From the NCBI RefSeq assembly GCF_016862795.1, contig NZ_BONQ01000110.1:62001-126000 (forward strand): DNA of 64,000 bases, in the 5' to 3' direction. The position numbers and the translations under genes were made by a program. Below, in pieces: positions 50,654-59,052 of this stretch. Numbering within the stretch: position 1 is the stretch's first letter; every line of letters starts with the position of its first letter. Below the pieces are notes generated by a model. It was given only the letters and a program-made list of their open reading frames with translations, was not told the DNA's origin and did not search any database. The stretch comes from Dactylosporangium siamense. GTDB lineage: Bacteria > Actinomycetota > Actinomycetes > Mycobacteriales > Micromonosporaceae.

Positions 50654-51501
50654 GATCTGTAGTGATCACCGGCGCCGCGCAAGGCCTCGGCCGCGCCCAC
50701 GCCCTGGCGTTCGCTTCGGCCGGCGCCCGACTGGTCCTCAACGACCTGGACGCCGGGGCCCTCGCGGAGGTGGCCGCGCTCACCGGCGCGGTGGCGGTCC
50801 CCGGCGACATCGCCGACTGGGACTTCGCCGCCGCCCTCATCGGCACGGCCGTCGCCGAACACGGCCGGCTCGACGCCCTCGTCAACAACGCCGGCCTGGC
50901 CCGCGACCGGATGGTCGTCAACCTCGCCGAGGACGAGTGGGACGCCGTCATGCGGGTCAACCTCAAGGGCACCGCCGCCCCGCTGCGGCACGCCGCCGCG
51001 CACTGGCGGGCCCGGTCCAAGGCCGGCGAGGCCGTCGCCGCCAGGGTCGTCAACACCACCTCCGGTGCCGGGCTCATGGGCAGCGTCGGGCAGGCGAGCT
51101 ACAGCGCCGCCAAGGCCGGGATCGCCGCCCTCACCCAGGTCGCCGCCGCGGAACTGGCCCGCTACGGCGTCACCGTCAACGCCATCGCGCCCAGCGCCCG
51201 CACCGCGATGACCGAGGTCGTGTTCGCCGACGCCATGCGCGCCCCTTTGTCTGGTGCCGACTTCGACGCGATGGCGCCGGAGAACGTGTCGCCGCTGGTC
51301 GTCTGGCTCGCCGGCGCCGACAGCGGCGACGTCACCGGCCGCGTCTTCGAAGTCTCCGGCGGCAGCGTCAGCGTTGCCGGCGGCTGGCAGCACGGAGAGA
51401 CCCGCGACGCCGGCCGTCGCTGGCACCCCGACGAGCTCGGCCCGGTCGTCCGTGACCTGCTGTCGCGCGCACCTGCTCCGGCGGCCGTCTATGGCGCCTG
51501 A
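50650..51501 (+). CDS. Short-chain dehydrogenase, hydratase-associated SDR style
   Basis: A 283-residue SDR. TGAAQGLG cofactor loop (about residues 7-14), VLNDLDAG after the second strand (Asp suggesting NAD preference), NNAG, Ser in NTTSGAG, and catalytic YSAAK. The tail after GRVFEVSGGSVSV continues WHPDELGPVVRDLLSRAP, as in SDRs of beta-oxidation clusters resembling the dehydrogenase part of 17-beta-HSD4. Start ATG 50650 in ATGA overlap. Likely acts on a hydroxyacyl-CoA. Confidence 0.92.
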   Translation: MRSVVITGAAQGLGRAHALAFASAGARLVLNDLDAGALAEVAALTGAVAVPGDIADWDFAAALIGTAVAEHGRLDALVNNAGLARDRMVVNLAEDEWDAVMRVNLKGTAAPLRHAAAHWRARSKAGEAVAARVVNTTSGAGLMGSVGQASYSAAKAGIAALTQVAAAELARYGVTVNAIAPSARTAMTEVVFADAMRAPLSGADFDAMAPENVSPLVVWLAGADSGDVTGRVFEVSGGSVSVAGGWQHGETRDAGRRWHPDELGPVVRDLLSRAPAPAAVYGA

Positions 51502-52642
51502 GGTTTCGCTGCGCGCCGCCGACATCCGGGCCTGGCTGCGCGAGCACCTGACCGGCGAGTTCGCCCCGCTCGTCGGCACCGGCGGCCCCGGCCGCGAACA
51601 CGAGCACCTCGAGCTGCGGGCGAAATGGGAGCGGGTCCTCGGCGCCGCCGGCTGGATCGGCCTCGGCTGGCCCGCACCCTACGGCCGCGGCGCGACCATC
51701 GCCGAACAGGTGGTGTTCTTCGAGGAGTACGCCCGCGCCGGCGGCCCCGGCCGGCTCAGCCACATCGGCGAGTACCTCCTCGCCCCGACCCTCATCGAAC
51801 ACGGCACCGACGCGCAGCGCCGCCGCTTCCTGCCGCCGATCGCCAGTGCGTCGGAGCTGTGGTGCCAGGGGTACTCCGAGCCCGGTGCCGGCTCCGACCT
51901 GGCGGGCGTCCGCACCCGCGCGACCCTTGCCGACGGTCGCTGGCTGGTGAGCGGGCAGAAGGTCTGGACGTCCCTGGCGCACGTCGCCGACTGGTGTTTC
52001 GTGCTCGCCCGCACCGACCCCGCGTCCACCCGCAAGGCCGGCCTGTCCTACCTGCTGGTGCCTCTTTCTCAACCCGGTGTCACCGTGCGGCCCATCGTGC
52101 AGCTGACCGGGACCTCGGAGTTCAACGAGGTCTTCTTCGACGAGGCGGTCACCGACGCCGACCTGGTCGTCGGCGCGCCCGGCGACGGCTGGCGGGTCGC
52201 CACCAGCACCCTGTCCTACGAGCGCGGCGTCGCCACCCTCGGCCAGCAGCTCGGCTTCGCCCGGGAGCTCGCCGCCGTCGTCGCCATCGCCCGCGCCAAC
52301 GGCACCTTCGACGATCCCGTCGTCGCGGACCGCATCGCCGACGCCTGGGCCGGGCTGCAGGGCCTGCGCCACCACGCGCTGCGGGCGCTGTCGGCCACGT
52401 CACCGGACCCGACCGGCGCCTCGGTGGCGAAGCTGCTGTGGGCCGGCTGGCACCAGCGCCTCGGCGAGCTCGCCATGGACGTCGGCGGGGCCGCGTCCAC
52501 CGTCGCCTCGGCGGCGCCGTACGACCTGACCGACGCCCAGCTGCTGTTCCTGTTCACCCGCGCCGACACCATCTACGGCGGCTCCGACGAGATCCAGCGC
52601 AACATCGTCGCCGACCGCGTCCTCGGCCGGGTGCAGCGATGA
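51491..52642 (+). CDS. Acyl-CoA dehydrogenase, large subunit type
   Basis: A 383-residue FAD-dependent acyl-CoA dehydrogenase. Landmarks: GWPAPYGRG, CQGYSEPGAGSDLAGVRTRA (flavin and substrate loop), QKVWTSLAHVADWCFVLART, and the C-terminal YGGSDEIQRNIVADRVLGR. The partner gene follows with ATGA overlap, a layout seen in alpha2beta2 enzymes of cholesterol side-chain degradation, where substrates are bulky CoA esters. ATG 51491 overlaps the preceding SDR gene by 11 bp. Confidence 0.92.
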   Translation: MAPEVSLRAADIRAWLREHLTGEFAPLVGTGGPGREHEHLELRAKWERVLGAAGWIGLGWPAPYGRGATIAEQVVFFEEYARAGGPGRLSHIGEYLLAPTLIEHGTDAQRRRFLPPIASASELWCQGYSEPGAGSDLAGVRTRATLADGRWLVSGQKVWTSLAHVADWCFVLARTDPASTRKAGLSYLLVPLSQPGVTVRPIVQLTGTSEFNEVFFDEAVTDADLVVGAPGDGWRVATSTLSYERGVATLGQQLGFARELAAVVAIARANGTFDDPVVADRIADAWAGLQGLRHHALRALSATSPDPTGASVAKLLWAGWHQRLGELAMDVGGAASTVASAAPYDLTDAQLLFLFTRADTIYGGSDEIQRNIVADRVLGRVQR

Positions 52643-53613
52643 CCCCCGAACAGGACGCGCTGCGCGCCAGCGTCGCCGACTTCTTCACCACCGGCGCCGG
52701 GGCCGGCGTCGACTGGGCCCGGCTCACCGGCGAGCTCGGGCTCACCGCCCTCGCGATCGGCGAGGAACACGGCGGTTTCGGCGCGTCCCTCGTCGAGGTC
52801 GGCATCGTCCTGGAGGAGGCCGGCGCCGCGCTGCTCACCGCGCCGCTGCTGTCCACCACCGTCGCAGCCCTCGCCGTCGACCCGTCCCTGCCCGCCGCCG
52901 CGGACCTGCTGCCCGCGCTCGCCGCCGGCGACCTGATCGGCACCGTCGCCCTCGACGGCACCTGCACCGCCCGCCCCTCCGGCGACACGTTTGTTCTCGA
53001 CGGCTCGTTCACGCACGTCCTGGACGCCGCGTCGGCCGGCGTCGTCATGGTGTCGGACGGGACCGCGCTGTTCGCCGTCACCGACCCCGACGTGCGCCCT
53101 CAGCCGACCCTGGACCAGACCCGCGGCCAGGGCACCCTCGTGCTGTGGCAGGCACCCGGCCGGCTCGTGTCCCGCAACCCCTCGCACGCCCACGATCTGC
53201 TGCACGCCGCCCTGGCGGCCGAGTCGGTCGGCGTCGCCCGCGCCGCTCTCCGGGTCACCGTCGAGCACCTGCGCACCCGGACGCAGTTCGGCGTGCCCCT
53301 GGCCACCTTCCAGGCGCTGCGGCACCGGGTCGCCGACCTGCACGTCCAGCTGGAGCAGGCGGTGTCGTCGGTGTGGTTCGCCCTGGACACCGCCGGCACC
53401 CCCGAGTTCGCCACCGCCGCCCCGCTGGCGAAGCTCATCGCCACCGAGGCCGCGTACACGGTGACCCGCGCGTCGATCCAGCTGCTCGGCGGGATCGGCT
53501 TCACCTGGGAGCACGACGCCCACCGCTACCTGAAACGCGCCACCGCCAACCGCCTCCTCGCCGGCGACCCCGTGACGTTGCGCCGCCTCCTGCTCTCCCG
53601 CGCCGACCTGTAG
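52639..53613 (+). CDS. Acyl-CoA dehydrogenase, small subunit type
   Basis: A 324-residue acyl-CoA dehydrogenase-fold protein, shorter than the usual 380. It keeps [36 protein letters not shown] and [21 protein letters not shown], but has a reduced middle domain. Such subunits pair with a full-length partner and often lack one catalytic or cofactor element. The last 401 bp (53201-53601) occur a second time at 60956-61356 with a single mismatch. Last gene of the operon; the scar region starts immediately after. Confidence 0.9.
   Translation: MTPEQDALRASVADFFTTGAGAGVDWARLTGELGLTALAIGEEHGGFGASLVEVGIVLEEAGAALLTAPLLSTTVAALAVDPSLPAAADLLPALAAGDLIGTVALDGTCTARPSGDTFVLDGSFTHVLDAASAGVVMVSDGTALFAVTDPDVRPQPTLDQTRGQGTLVLWQAPGRLVSRNPSHAHDLLHAALAAESVGVARAALRVTVEHLRTRTQFGVPLATFQALRHRVADLHVQLEQAVSSVWFALDTAGTPEFATAAPLAKLIATEAAYTVTRASIQLLGGIGFTWEHDAHRYLKRATANRLLAGDPVTLRRLLLSRADL
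53201..53601 (+). repeat. 401-bp duplicated segment, source copy
   Basis: Identical to 60956-61356 except T at 53588 versus G at 61343. It covers the 3' part of the intact acyl-CoA dehydrogenase gene. Both copies are in the same orientation, offset 7,755 bp. Confidence 0.97.
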
Positions 53614-53619
53614 CGCCAT

Positions 53620-54750
53620 TCACTGGTGGCGGACCGGGACCGAGTACTCCACCGCGCCCATGAGGTCGCCGACAGCGCGCGTCCATGGTTGAGCGCCACG
53701 ACGAAGTGCGGCACGCCGACCTCGCGGGCGATGCGGACGTACTCCTCCGTCTGCGGCATGGGACCGTCGGTCGCGGCCACCGTCAGGATCCCGCAGTCGA
53801 GCCGGGCCACGTCTCCGGTATTCCCGCGGACGTAGCGGGGGTTGCCAGCGAAGTCGAGATGCGTGTAATACCGGTAGTCGCTCTCGTATTCGACCTCCGC
53901 GGTGTGGATCGTGATCCCGCGTGCGATCTCCTCCGGATCGCTGTCGAGCTCGTCGAACGGCGTGCACGCGGTGACGCCCGGGAGCCGGTCATGCAGGACC
54001 TTGGTGATGGCCGAGGTCAGCGTCGTCTTGCCGTGGTCGATGTGGCCGAGCGTGCCGATCGTGAGGTGCGGTTTGTTCGGGGAGGGCCGCCGCCGCACGG
54101 GTTTGGGCGATGGTCGCCGGAGCGGCGGGGACTGCGGGACCGGTGGGGGAGTCAGGTCGACGGCGGGGTCATCGCCCGGCCGATTGGTGACGGCCTCCTG
54201 GAGCAGGCCCACCCAGGTCTCCGGGGCACGTTCGGGCGGCGCATACGCGGCGTTGCGGGCGAGGGCCAGGTCCCCGATGGTGCCGGTGCCCCGCTGGTTC
54301 GGTGCGGGCAGACCCTTGGTGCGGGCCGACAGCGCCAGCCGGTTGAAGACCGTGGTGATCGTGAGCAGCTCCGCCCCGCCCGGGACGCCGGTGCGCAGCA
54401 GGTCGATGAGTTCACCGGTGAAGGCGGTGTGCCGCGCGCCGGGCGGGGCAATCGCAAAGGCGTTCGGATGGGTCGCGGTGAGGACGCAGGTGCCCGCGAT
54501 GCCGAGGTGGTCGGCGAGGTCGTCGCCCATGGTGGCGATGGCGCTGCCGCTGAAGCAGCAGTCGAGGATGACGACCCGATTGTTCGCCGGGCTGTTGTCG
54601 AGCACGCCGCACCAGGTCGTACGCCAGTGCGCTGACCTCGAGCTCGTCGGGATGGGTGTCGGGAAGGCTGAGGTACAGCTCCCCACGGCGCCCGGTCCGG
54701 CCGTGCCCGGCGAAGTAGACGATCAGGGTGTCCAGGTCGGCCTCGTCGGC
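53620..54750 (-). pseudogene. Caspase-like peptidase / EF-Tu-like GTPase fusion, degraded
   Basis: Two fused domains on the minus strand. The N-terminal caspase-like part has the His motif [11 protein letters not shown] (near 54720-54752) and the Cys motif [12 protein letters not shown] (near 54540-54580), but a frameshift near 54607 separates them. The C-terminal part, from about 54080 down, is an EF-Tu G domain: GHIDHGKTT (G1), [15 protein letters not shown] (G2 region), a changed G3 DFAGNPRYV where EF-Tu has DCPGHADYV, then [15 protein letters not shown]. The NKxD motif is missing, and a second frameshift with deletion leads to [13 protein letters not shown] and stop. The N-terminus is cut by the MMPL fragment. 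The link between a death-type protease and an EF-Tu mimic suggests a defence protein; this copy looks dead unless the shifts are sequencing errors. Confidence 0.75.
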
Positions 54751-55975
54751 ATGCTCGTCGCGCTGACGGTCCTGCCCGCGGTGCTCGCGCTGCTCGGCAC
54801 CCGGATCAACGCGCTGCGCGTACCGCTGCCGAAACGGCAAGCAGAGCACGACCGGCGGGGCGTGGGCCCGCATCGCGCACGCCGTCATGCGCCGGCCGGT
54901 CCCGGTGCTCGCCGCCGTCGTGCTCGTGCTCGCCGTCCTGGCGTCGCCGTTCCTGCGGGCGGAGTTCGGCGCCGCCGACGAACGCGTCCTGCCGCCGGGC
55001 ACCTCCAGCCGCGTGGTGTCCGAGCGGCTCGCCGCCGAGTTCCCGGGCGGTGGCGGTGACACGCTCACGGTGCTGGTCAGTGGCGCGGACCGGGCGGCCG
55101 CGGACGCGTTCGCCGGCGACATCGGCCGTCTCGGCGGGGTGACCCAGGCGACGGTCACCGCGACGAAGGGTGCGTCGTCGGTCGTCACGGTCGCCTACGC
55201 CGGGCCGCTGAACCGGGACCTGGTCCTGGACGTCCGCGCGCTGCCGGCCCCGGCGGGCGCGCAGGTGCTGGTCGGCGGAGAGGCCGCGGACGTCGAGGAC
55301 CGCCTCGAAAGTCTGGGCGGCCGGCTGCCGTACATGGCGCTCGTCGCCGCGGCGGGCACGATGGTGCTGCTGTTCCTGGCCTTCGGCTCGCTCGTCCTGC
55401 CGGTCAAGGCCGTGCTCATGAACCTGGTGTCGATCGGCGCGTCCTTCGGCGCGATCGTCTGGATCTTCCAGGACGGGCACCTCAGCGACCTGCTCGGCTT
55501 CACCCCGACCGGCGACCTCGAGGCCAGCCAGCTGGTGCTCGTCCTGGCCGTCCTCTTCGGCCTGTCGACCGACTACGAGGTGTTCCTGCTGTCCCGGGTC
55601 CGCGAGGAATGGGACCGCACCGGCGACAACACCACCGCGGTCGCGACCGGCCTGCAGCGCACCGGCGCCATCATCACCTCGGCCGCGCTGCTGCTCATCG
55701 TCGTGGTCGGCGGCTTCGCCACCCGCGGCATCTCGTTCATCAAGATGATCGGCGTCGGCATGATCATCGCCCTGGTCGTCGACGCGACGATCGTCCGGGC
55801 GCTGCTGGTCCCGGCGACGATGCGGCTGCTCGGCCGGGCCAACTGGTGGCTGCCGTCGCCATTGCTGCGGGTGTACCGGCGCTTCGGCATCCGCGAGTCG
55901 GCGGGTGACGCGGACGGCGGGCCGGAAGCGCCCCAGCCGGGCCTCGTTTCCGCTCAATCACCCAGCAGCGCCTGA
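54747..55975 (+). pseudogene. MMPL/RND transporter, 3' part with frameshift
   Basis: The fragment begins in mid-gene at GMLVALTVLPAVLALLG, the end of the first membrane block of MMPL proteins, directly abutting the caspase-like sequence. A frameshift lies near 54835-54850, after which the frame from 54887 reads on for 362 residues. It contains an extracytoplasmic domain, then five helices, including GDLEASQLVLVLAVLFGLSTDYEVFLLSRVREEW, the standard MMPL signature. Complete MMPL transporters have about 700 residues; about 400 remain. MMPL proteins export lipids or drugs. The residual frame may still be translated, but a half transporter is unlikely to work. Confidence 0.8.
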
Positions 55976-56560
55976 CACCGTCACCTCGCTGCCCGTCCGG
56001 GTCGCGGTGATGAAGCCGACGCCGGCGAGCCGGCGTCGGTGCGTCCGTAGCGGGCGGCGGCGTCGGCGCGGTGGTGCGTCTCGGGCCGCCACCCGTGCTC
56101 GGCCTGCACTTCGCCCTGACCGACCCCGAGCCGATGTTCGAGGTCGAACTGGCCTCAGGCCTGCACCGCAAGCAGCGCGGGAAGGAGGGTCCCATGACAT
56201 CGACCCATTCGGCGTGTGCGGCGACCTCGGCCTCTTCGGCGATATGAGTGCGTGGGGAACCATCGTTCGTCATGACGGTCGGCGTCCACGGAGCGTGACT
56301 CAACTGGAGGAGCTCTGCACCGGACTCCGGGCGGCCCTGGTGCACCGGACACCGTGGTCGGGTGACGAGTGCCGGATCGTCGGCGGTGAGGTCGGGTGGA
56401 GTGACCCGGGTCCCACCCGGTTCGGCGATGTCGGCCATCACCCGCGATACGCAAACCACACCCGGGGCTAAACTGCCGCTGGCCGGCAGTCAGCGGCCGG
56501 TGTTCTCGCGGACAGCCGACCAGGATGACCCGGCGGCTGGACGTCAGTGGGAGGTGGGGT
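55976..56560. other. Gene-poor stretch between the MMPL fragment and the PucR gene
   Basis: No convincing gene. A plus-strand frame at 56071-56247 (58 codons, containing LHFALTDPEPMFEVELASG) has protein-like composition and could be another gene remnant. A perfect hairpin lies at 56016-56039. The rest shows nothing recognisable. Confidence 0.5.
56016..56039. terminator. Perfect hairpin downstream of the MMPL fragment
   Basis: CCGACGCCGGC and GCCGGCGTCGG with a 2-base GA centre, 40 bp after the MMPL stop. Eleven pairs. No T tract, and the loop is tight, so it may form a cruciform or an extended-stem terminator. Confidence 0.5.
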
Positions 56561-57802
56561 GTGGCCGACCGCAGTCGGCGGGAGTCGACCGGCACGGCCA
56601 CGGCACCGCCGGCGCAGCAGGTGTGGCTGGACGAGGTGGCCACCGCGGCCGCTCGGGACGCCGGGAGCGTGCCGGTGCAGCTGCTCGGCGACTACCTGCC
56701 GATGCTCGCCGACGCGGCGGTCAGCGGCCGCCGGCCCGAACGCGCCGAGCTCGACGCGGTGGCGCTGCTCGGCCGGCAGGCCGCCGAGCAGGGCATCTCC
56801 GCCGGACGGGTGGTGCAGCTGTACCTGTCTGCGGCCCGCAGGTTGTGGCAGGACCTGCCCATGGTGGTGCGCTCCGGCGACAGCGAGGTCGTGCGGGCCG
56901 CGGCGGCCGCGGTGTTGCACGTCATCGACGACGCCGTCGCCACGCTCGCCGAAGGCTACGCGGTCGCGCGGCGGGACCTGGTCAGGCGGGAGGAGGCGCT
57001 GCGCCGGGAACTCGTCGACGACCTGCTGCGCGGCGACTCCGACCTGGGCAGCGTGGTGGAACGGGCGGAACCGTTCGGGCTCGACCTTGCCCAGGTACAC
57101 CAGGTGGCGCTGGCCGCGCCAAGCCGGCGGCTGCCGGACGCGGACGCGGCGATCAGCGCCCTCGAGGCGGTCATCTTCGACCGGCTCGGCGACCGCGACG
57201 TGCTCGTCGCCACCAAGGAGCACCTCCTGGTCGTCCTCGCTCCGGCCGAACCCGCCGCGGCCGGCGCGACCGTGCCCGCGGGCCGCGACAGCGAGCTGGG
57301 CGAGCTGATGCACGGCGAGCTCGAGCGGTTGCGGCACGGACGGCCGTGGCGGGTCGCGGTCGGCCGCCCGCACCCCGGCCTGTACGGCATCGCCCGCTCC
57401 TACGAGGAGGCCCGCGAAGCCCTGACCATGGCGGGACGGCTGCACGTGGACAAGCCCGTCATCACCGCGCACGACCTGCTCGTGTACCGCGTCCTGCTGC
57501 GCGACCAGCCTGCCATCGTCGACCTGGTCGCGGCCGTGCTCAGCCCCCTGCTGCAGGCCCGCGTCGGTGTCGGGCCGCTGCTGGACACGCTGGACGCCTA
57601 CTTCGCCACCGGTGGGGTCGCCACCGAGTCCGCGAAGCGGCTGCACGTATCGGTGCGCACCGTGACGTACCGCCTGGGCCGGGTCAAGGCCCTCACCGGC
57701 TACGACGCGGCCGACCCCGCCCACCGGTTCACCCTGCAGGCCGCGGTCCTCGGCGCCAAGCTCCTCAGCTGGCCGGCCGAGACCCGCAGGAGCACGACCT
57801 GA
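56561..57802 (+). CDS. PucR-type transcriptional regulator
   Basis: A 413-residue regulator of the PucR/CdaR type. It has an N-terminal helical sensor region (about residues 20-150), a middle GGDEF-like/CdaR domain (about 160-300), ending RSYEEAREALTMA, and a C-terminal PucR helix-turn-helix, LLDTLDAYFATGGVATESAKRLHVSVRTVTYRL. GTG 56561 is six bases after GGGAGG; ATG 56525 is the longer alternative. It stands beside, but opposite to, the minus-strand stress-type gene set and could control it. Confidence 0.9.
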   Translation: MADRSRRESTGTATAPPAQQVWLDEVATAAARDAGSVPVQLLGDYLPMLADAAVSGRRPERAELDAVALLGRQAAEQGISAGRVVQLYLSAARRLWQDLPMVVRSGDSEVVRAAAAAVLHVIDDAVATLAEGYAVARRDLVRREEALRRELVDDLLRGDSDLGSVVERAEPFGLDLAQVHQVALAAPSRRLPDADAAISALEAVIFDRLGDRDVLVATKEHLLVVLAPAEPAAAGATVPAGRDSELGELMHGELERLRHGRPWRVAVGRPHPGLYGIARSYEEAREALTMAGRLHVDKPVITAHDLLVYRVLLRDQPAIVDLVAAVLSPLLQARVGVGPLLDTLDAYFATGGVATESAKRLHVSVRTVTYRLGRVKALTGYDAADPAHRFTLQAAVLGAKLLSWPAETRRSTT

Positions 57803-57832
57803 CCTGTCGGCAGCCGGAACGCGCGAGGGCGT

Positions 57833-58066
57833 TCAGCGCGGCTCCCGGTCGCCGGTGACGTCGAAGACGCCGAGCAGCCCGGCCAGGACGATCGCCTCTT
57901 CCCGGGTGAGGGTGAGGCGGCAACAGCCGTCCGGTTCGCCGGCGCCGTGGATGAGCTCTCGGCGGCCGCCGGCGTGGTGCGCGATGACGGTGACGCGGCG
58001 CCCGGTGGCACTGGTGAACGACCGGCACGTGCCGATGCCGGGCAGTGAAATCCGTTCGATCTCCAT
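57833..58066 (-). CDS. KhtT N-terminal-domain-like small protein
   Basis: A 77-residue protein starting MEIERISLPGIGTCRSF, followed by TGRRVTVIAHHAGGRREL and LTREEAIVLAGLLG. This matches the N-terminal beta-domain of KhtT-type regulators of K+/H+ antiporters, which normally continue with a RCK_C/TrkA_C domain of about 85 residues that is missing here. It may be a stand-alone regulator or a shortened gene. Last of five small minus-strand genes. Confidence 0.7.
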   Translation of the reverse strand: MEIERISLPGIGTCRSFTSATGRRVTVIAHHAGGRRELIHGAGEPDGCCRLTLTREEAIVLAGLLGVFDVTGDREPR

Positions 58067-58078
58067 GCGGGCTCCGCG

Positions 58079-58402
58079 CTACATCCGGTGCCGGTGATCG
58101 GCGTCGGCGCAGCCGGGACAGCGGCTCGCCGCCGGCTGCCGGAGCAAGTGGTCGATGCGAATGTCGGCCGTGCATGCGGTACACACGCCGTAGCGGCCGC
58201 GTTCGAACGAGTCCAACGCGTGCTCAAGGTCGCGGAGCCGACGCCGGGTGAGTGCGGCCAGCGCCGGCTGTTCGGTGCCGCCGTCGCCGTCCGGCGGTGG
58301 CTGGTTGAGCAGGCGCAGCTGGGTGCGGCAGCGGTCGCGGTGCTCGTACAGCAGCACCCGCAACACCTCGAGCTCCCGCTGCCTGCTCAGGACGCTTGTC
58401 AT
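58079..58402 (-). CDS. DksA/TraR-type zinc-finger protein (1)
   Basis: A 107-residue protein with a helical N-terminus and a C4 zinc finger CTACTADIRIDHLLRQP...CPGC at the C-terminus (C-x2-C-x17-C-x2-C pattern). Members of the DksA/TraR group bind in the RNA polymerase secondary channel; short actinobacterial versions are poorly studied. The coiled-coil tip acidic residues of DksA are not evident. Its ATG overlaps the stop of the previous gene (ATGA). A second paralogue is encoded two genes upstream. Confidence 0.85.
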   Translation of the reverse strand: MTSVLSRQRELEVLRVLLYEHRDRCRTQLRLLNQPPPDGDGGTEQPALAALTRRRLRDLEHALDSFERGRYGVCTACTADIRIDHLLRQPAASRCPGCADADHRHRM

Positions 58403-58632
58403 GGCCGGGCCGTCGTGGCCGTCGCGATCCGGCGGATCGCATCGGCTGTCTCGGCGACCGCCGCACGTGCCGCCTCGATCGCGGCCTCGTCCTGGGCCGT
58501 CCTGCGCGGGCGGTTCGTCAGGGCCGTCAGCCCCGCCACGTGCAGCGCGAACTGCGACTCCAGCTGCTCGTGCAGCATCGCATCGACGGGGCTGGTGGCC
58601 TGCGGCATGATGGCCTCGCTTTCTTCGTTCAT
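58399..58632 (-). CDS. Small helical hypothetical protein
   Basis: A 77-residue protein, probably all-helical (LHEQLESQFALHVAGLTAL, then QDEAAIEAARAAVAETADAI). It sits between two DksA/TraR-type genes and overlaps the downstream one by ATGA. Its helix pair resembles the N-terminal coiled coil of its neighbours without the zinc finger. No function known. Confidence 0.6.
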   Translation of the reverse strand: MNEESEAIMPQATSPVDAMLHEQLESQFALHVAGLTALTNRPRRTAQDEAAIEAARAAVAETADAIRRIATATTARP

Positions 58633-58654
58633 GGGAGCGCTCGGCGGCGGACGG

Positions 58655-58972
58655 TCAGCACCCGCTGGCCTGGCAGGGCACGCAGAGCCGGGCGTGTGGC
58701 AGGATCTCCAGCCGCTCGGCGGGGATCGGGCCGGTGCAGCGTTCGCAACGGCCGTAGCTGCCCTCGGCGATGCGTGACAGCGCGGCGGTGACCTCCTCGA
58801 TCGCGCGGCGGGCCGTGGCCGTGCGCGTGGCGATCGCGTGCGGGTCCTCGCCGGTGGCGCTCGGGTCGGCGCCGACGGCGACGAGGGCCGCGAGGGTCGC
58901 GGTGTGCTGTCGCAGCTGATCCTGCAGCGTCTGCCGCACCGTGTCGATGCTCGGGCCGGTGTCGACGTTCAT
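58655..58972 (-). CDS. DksA/TraR-type zinc-finger protein (2)
   Basis: A 105-residue paralogue of the product of 58079-58402. The helical half carries LRQHTATLAALVAVG and ARRAIEEVTAALSRIAEG; the C4 finger is CERCTGPIPAERLEILP...CVPC. The SYGRCERC...IP..RL pattern is the DksA/TraR family signature. Twenty-two bases separate it from the next gene. Confidence 0.88.
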   Translation of the reverse strand: MNVDTGPSIDTVRQTLQDQLRQHTATLAALVAVGADPSATGEDPHAIATRTATARRAIEEVTAALSRIAEGSYGRCERCTGPIPAERLEILPHARLCVPCQASGC

Positions 58973-59052
58973 GTGGATCTCCCATCAGCGTGTCGGAAAC
59001 GGTGTGCCGCGCCGGTCCGGGCCGGCGTGACGGAACTGGTGTGCTGCGCCGG

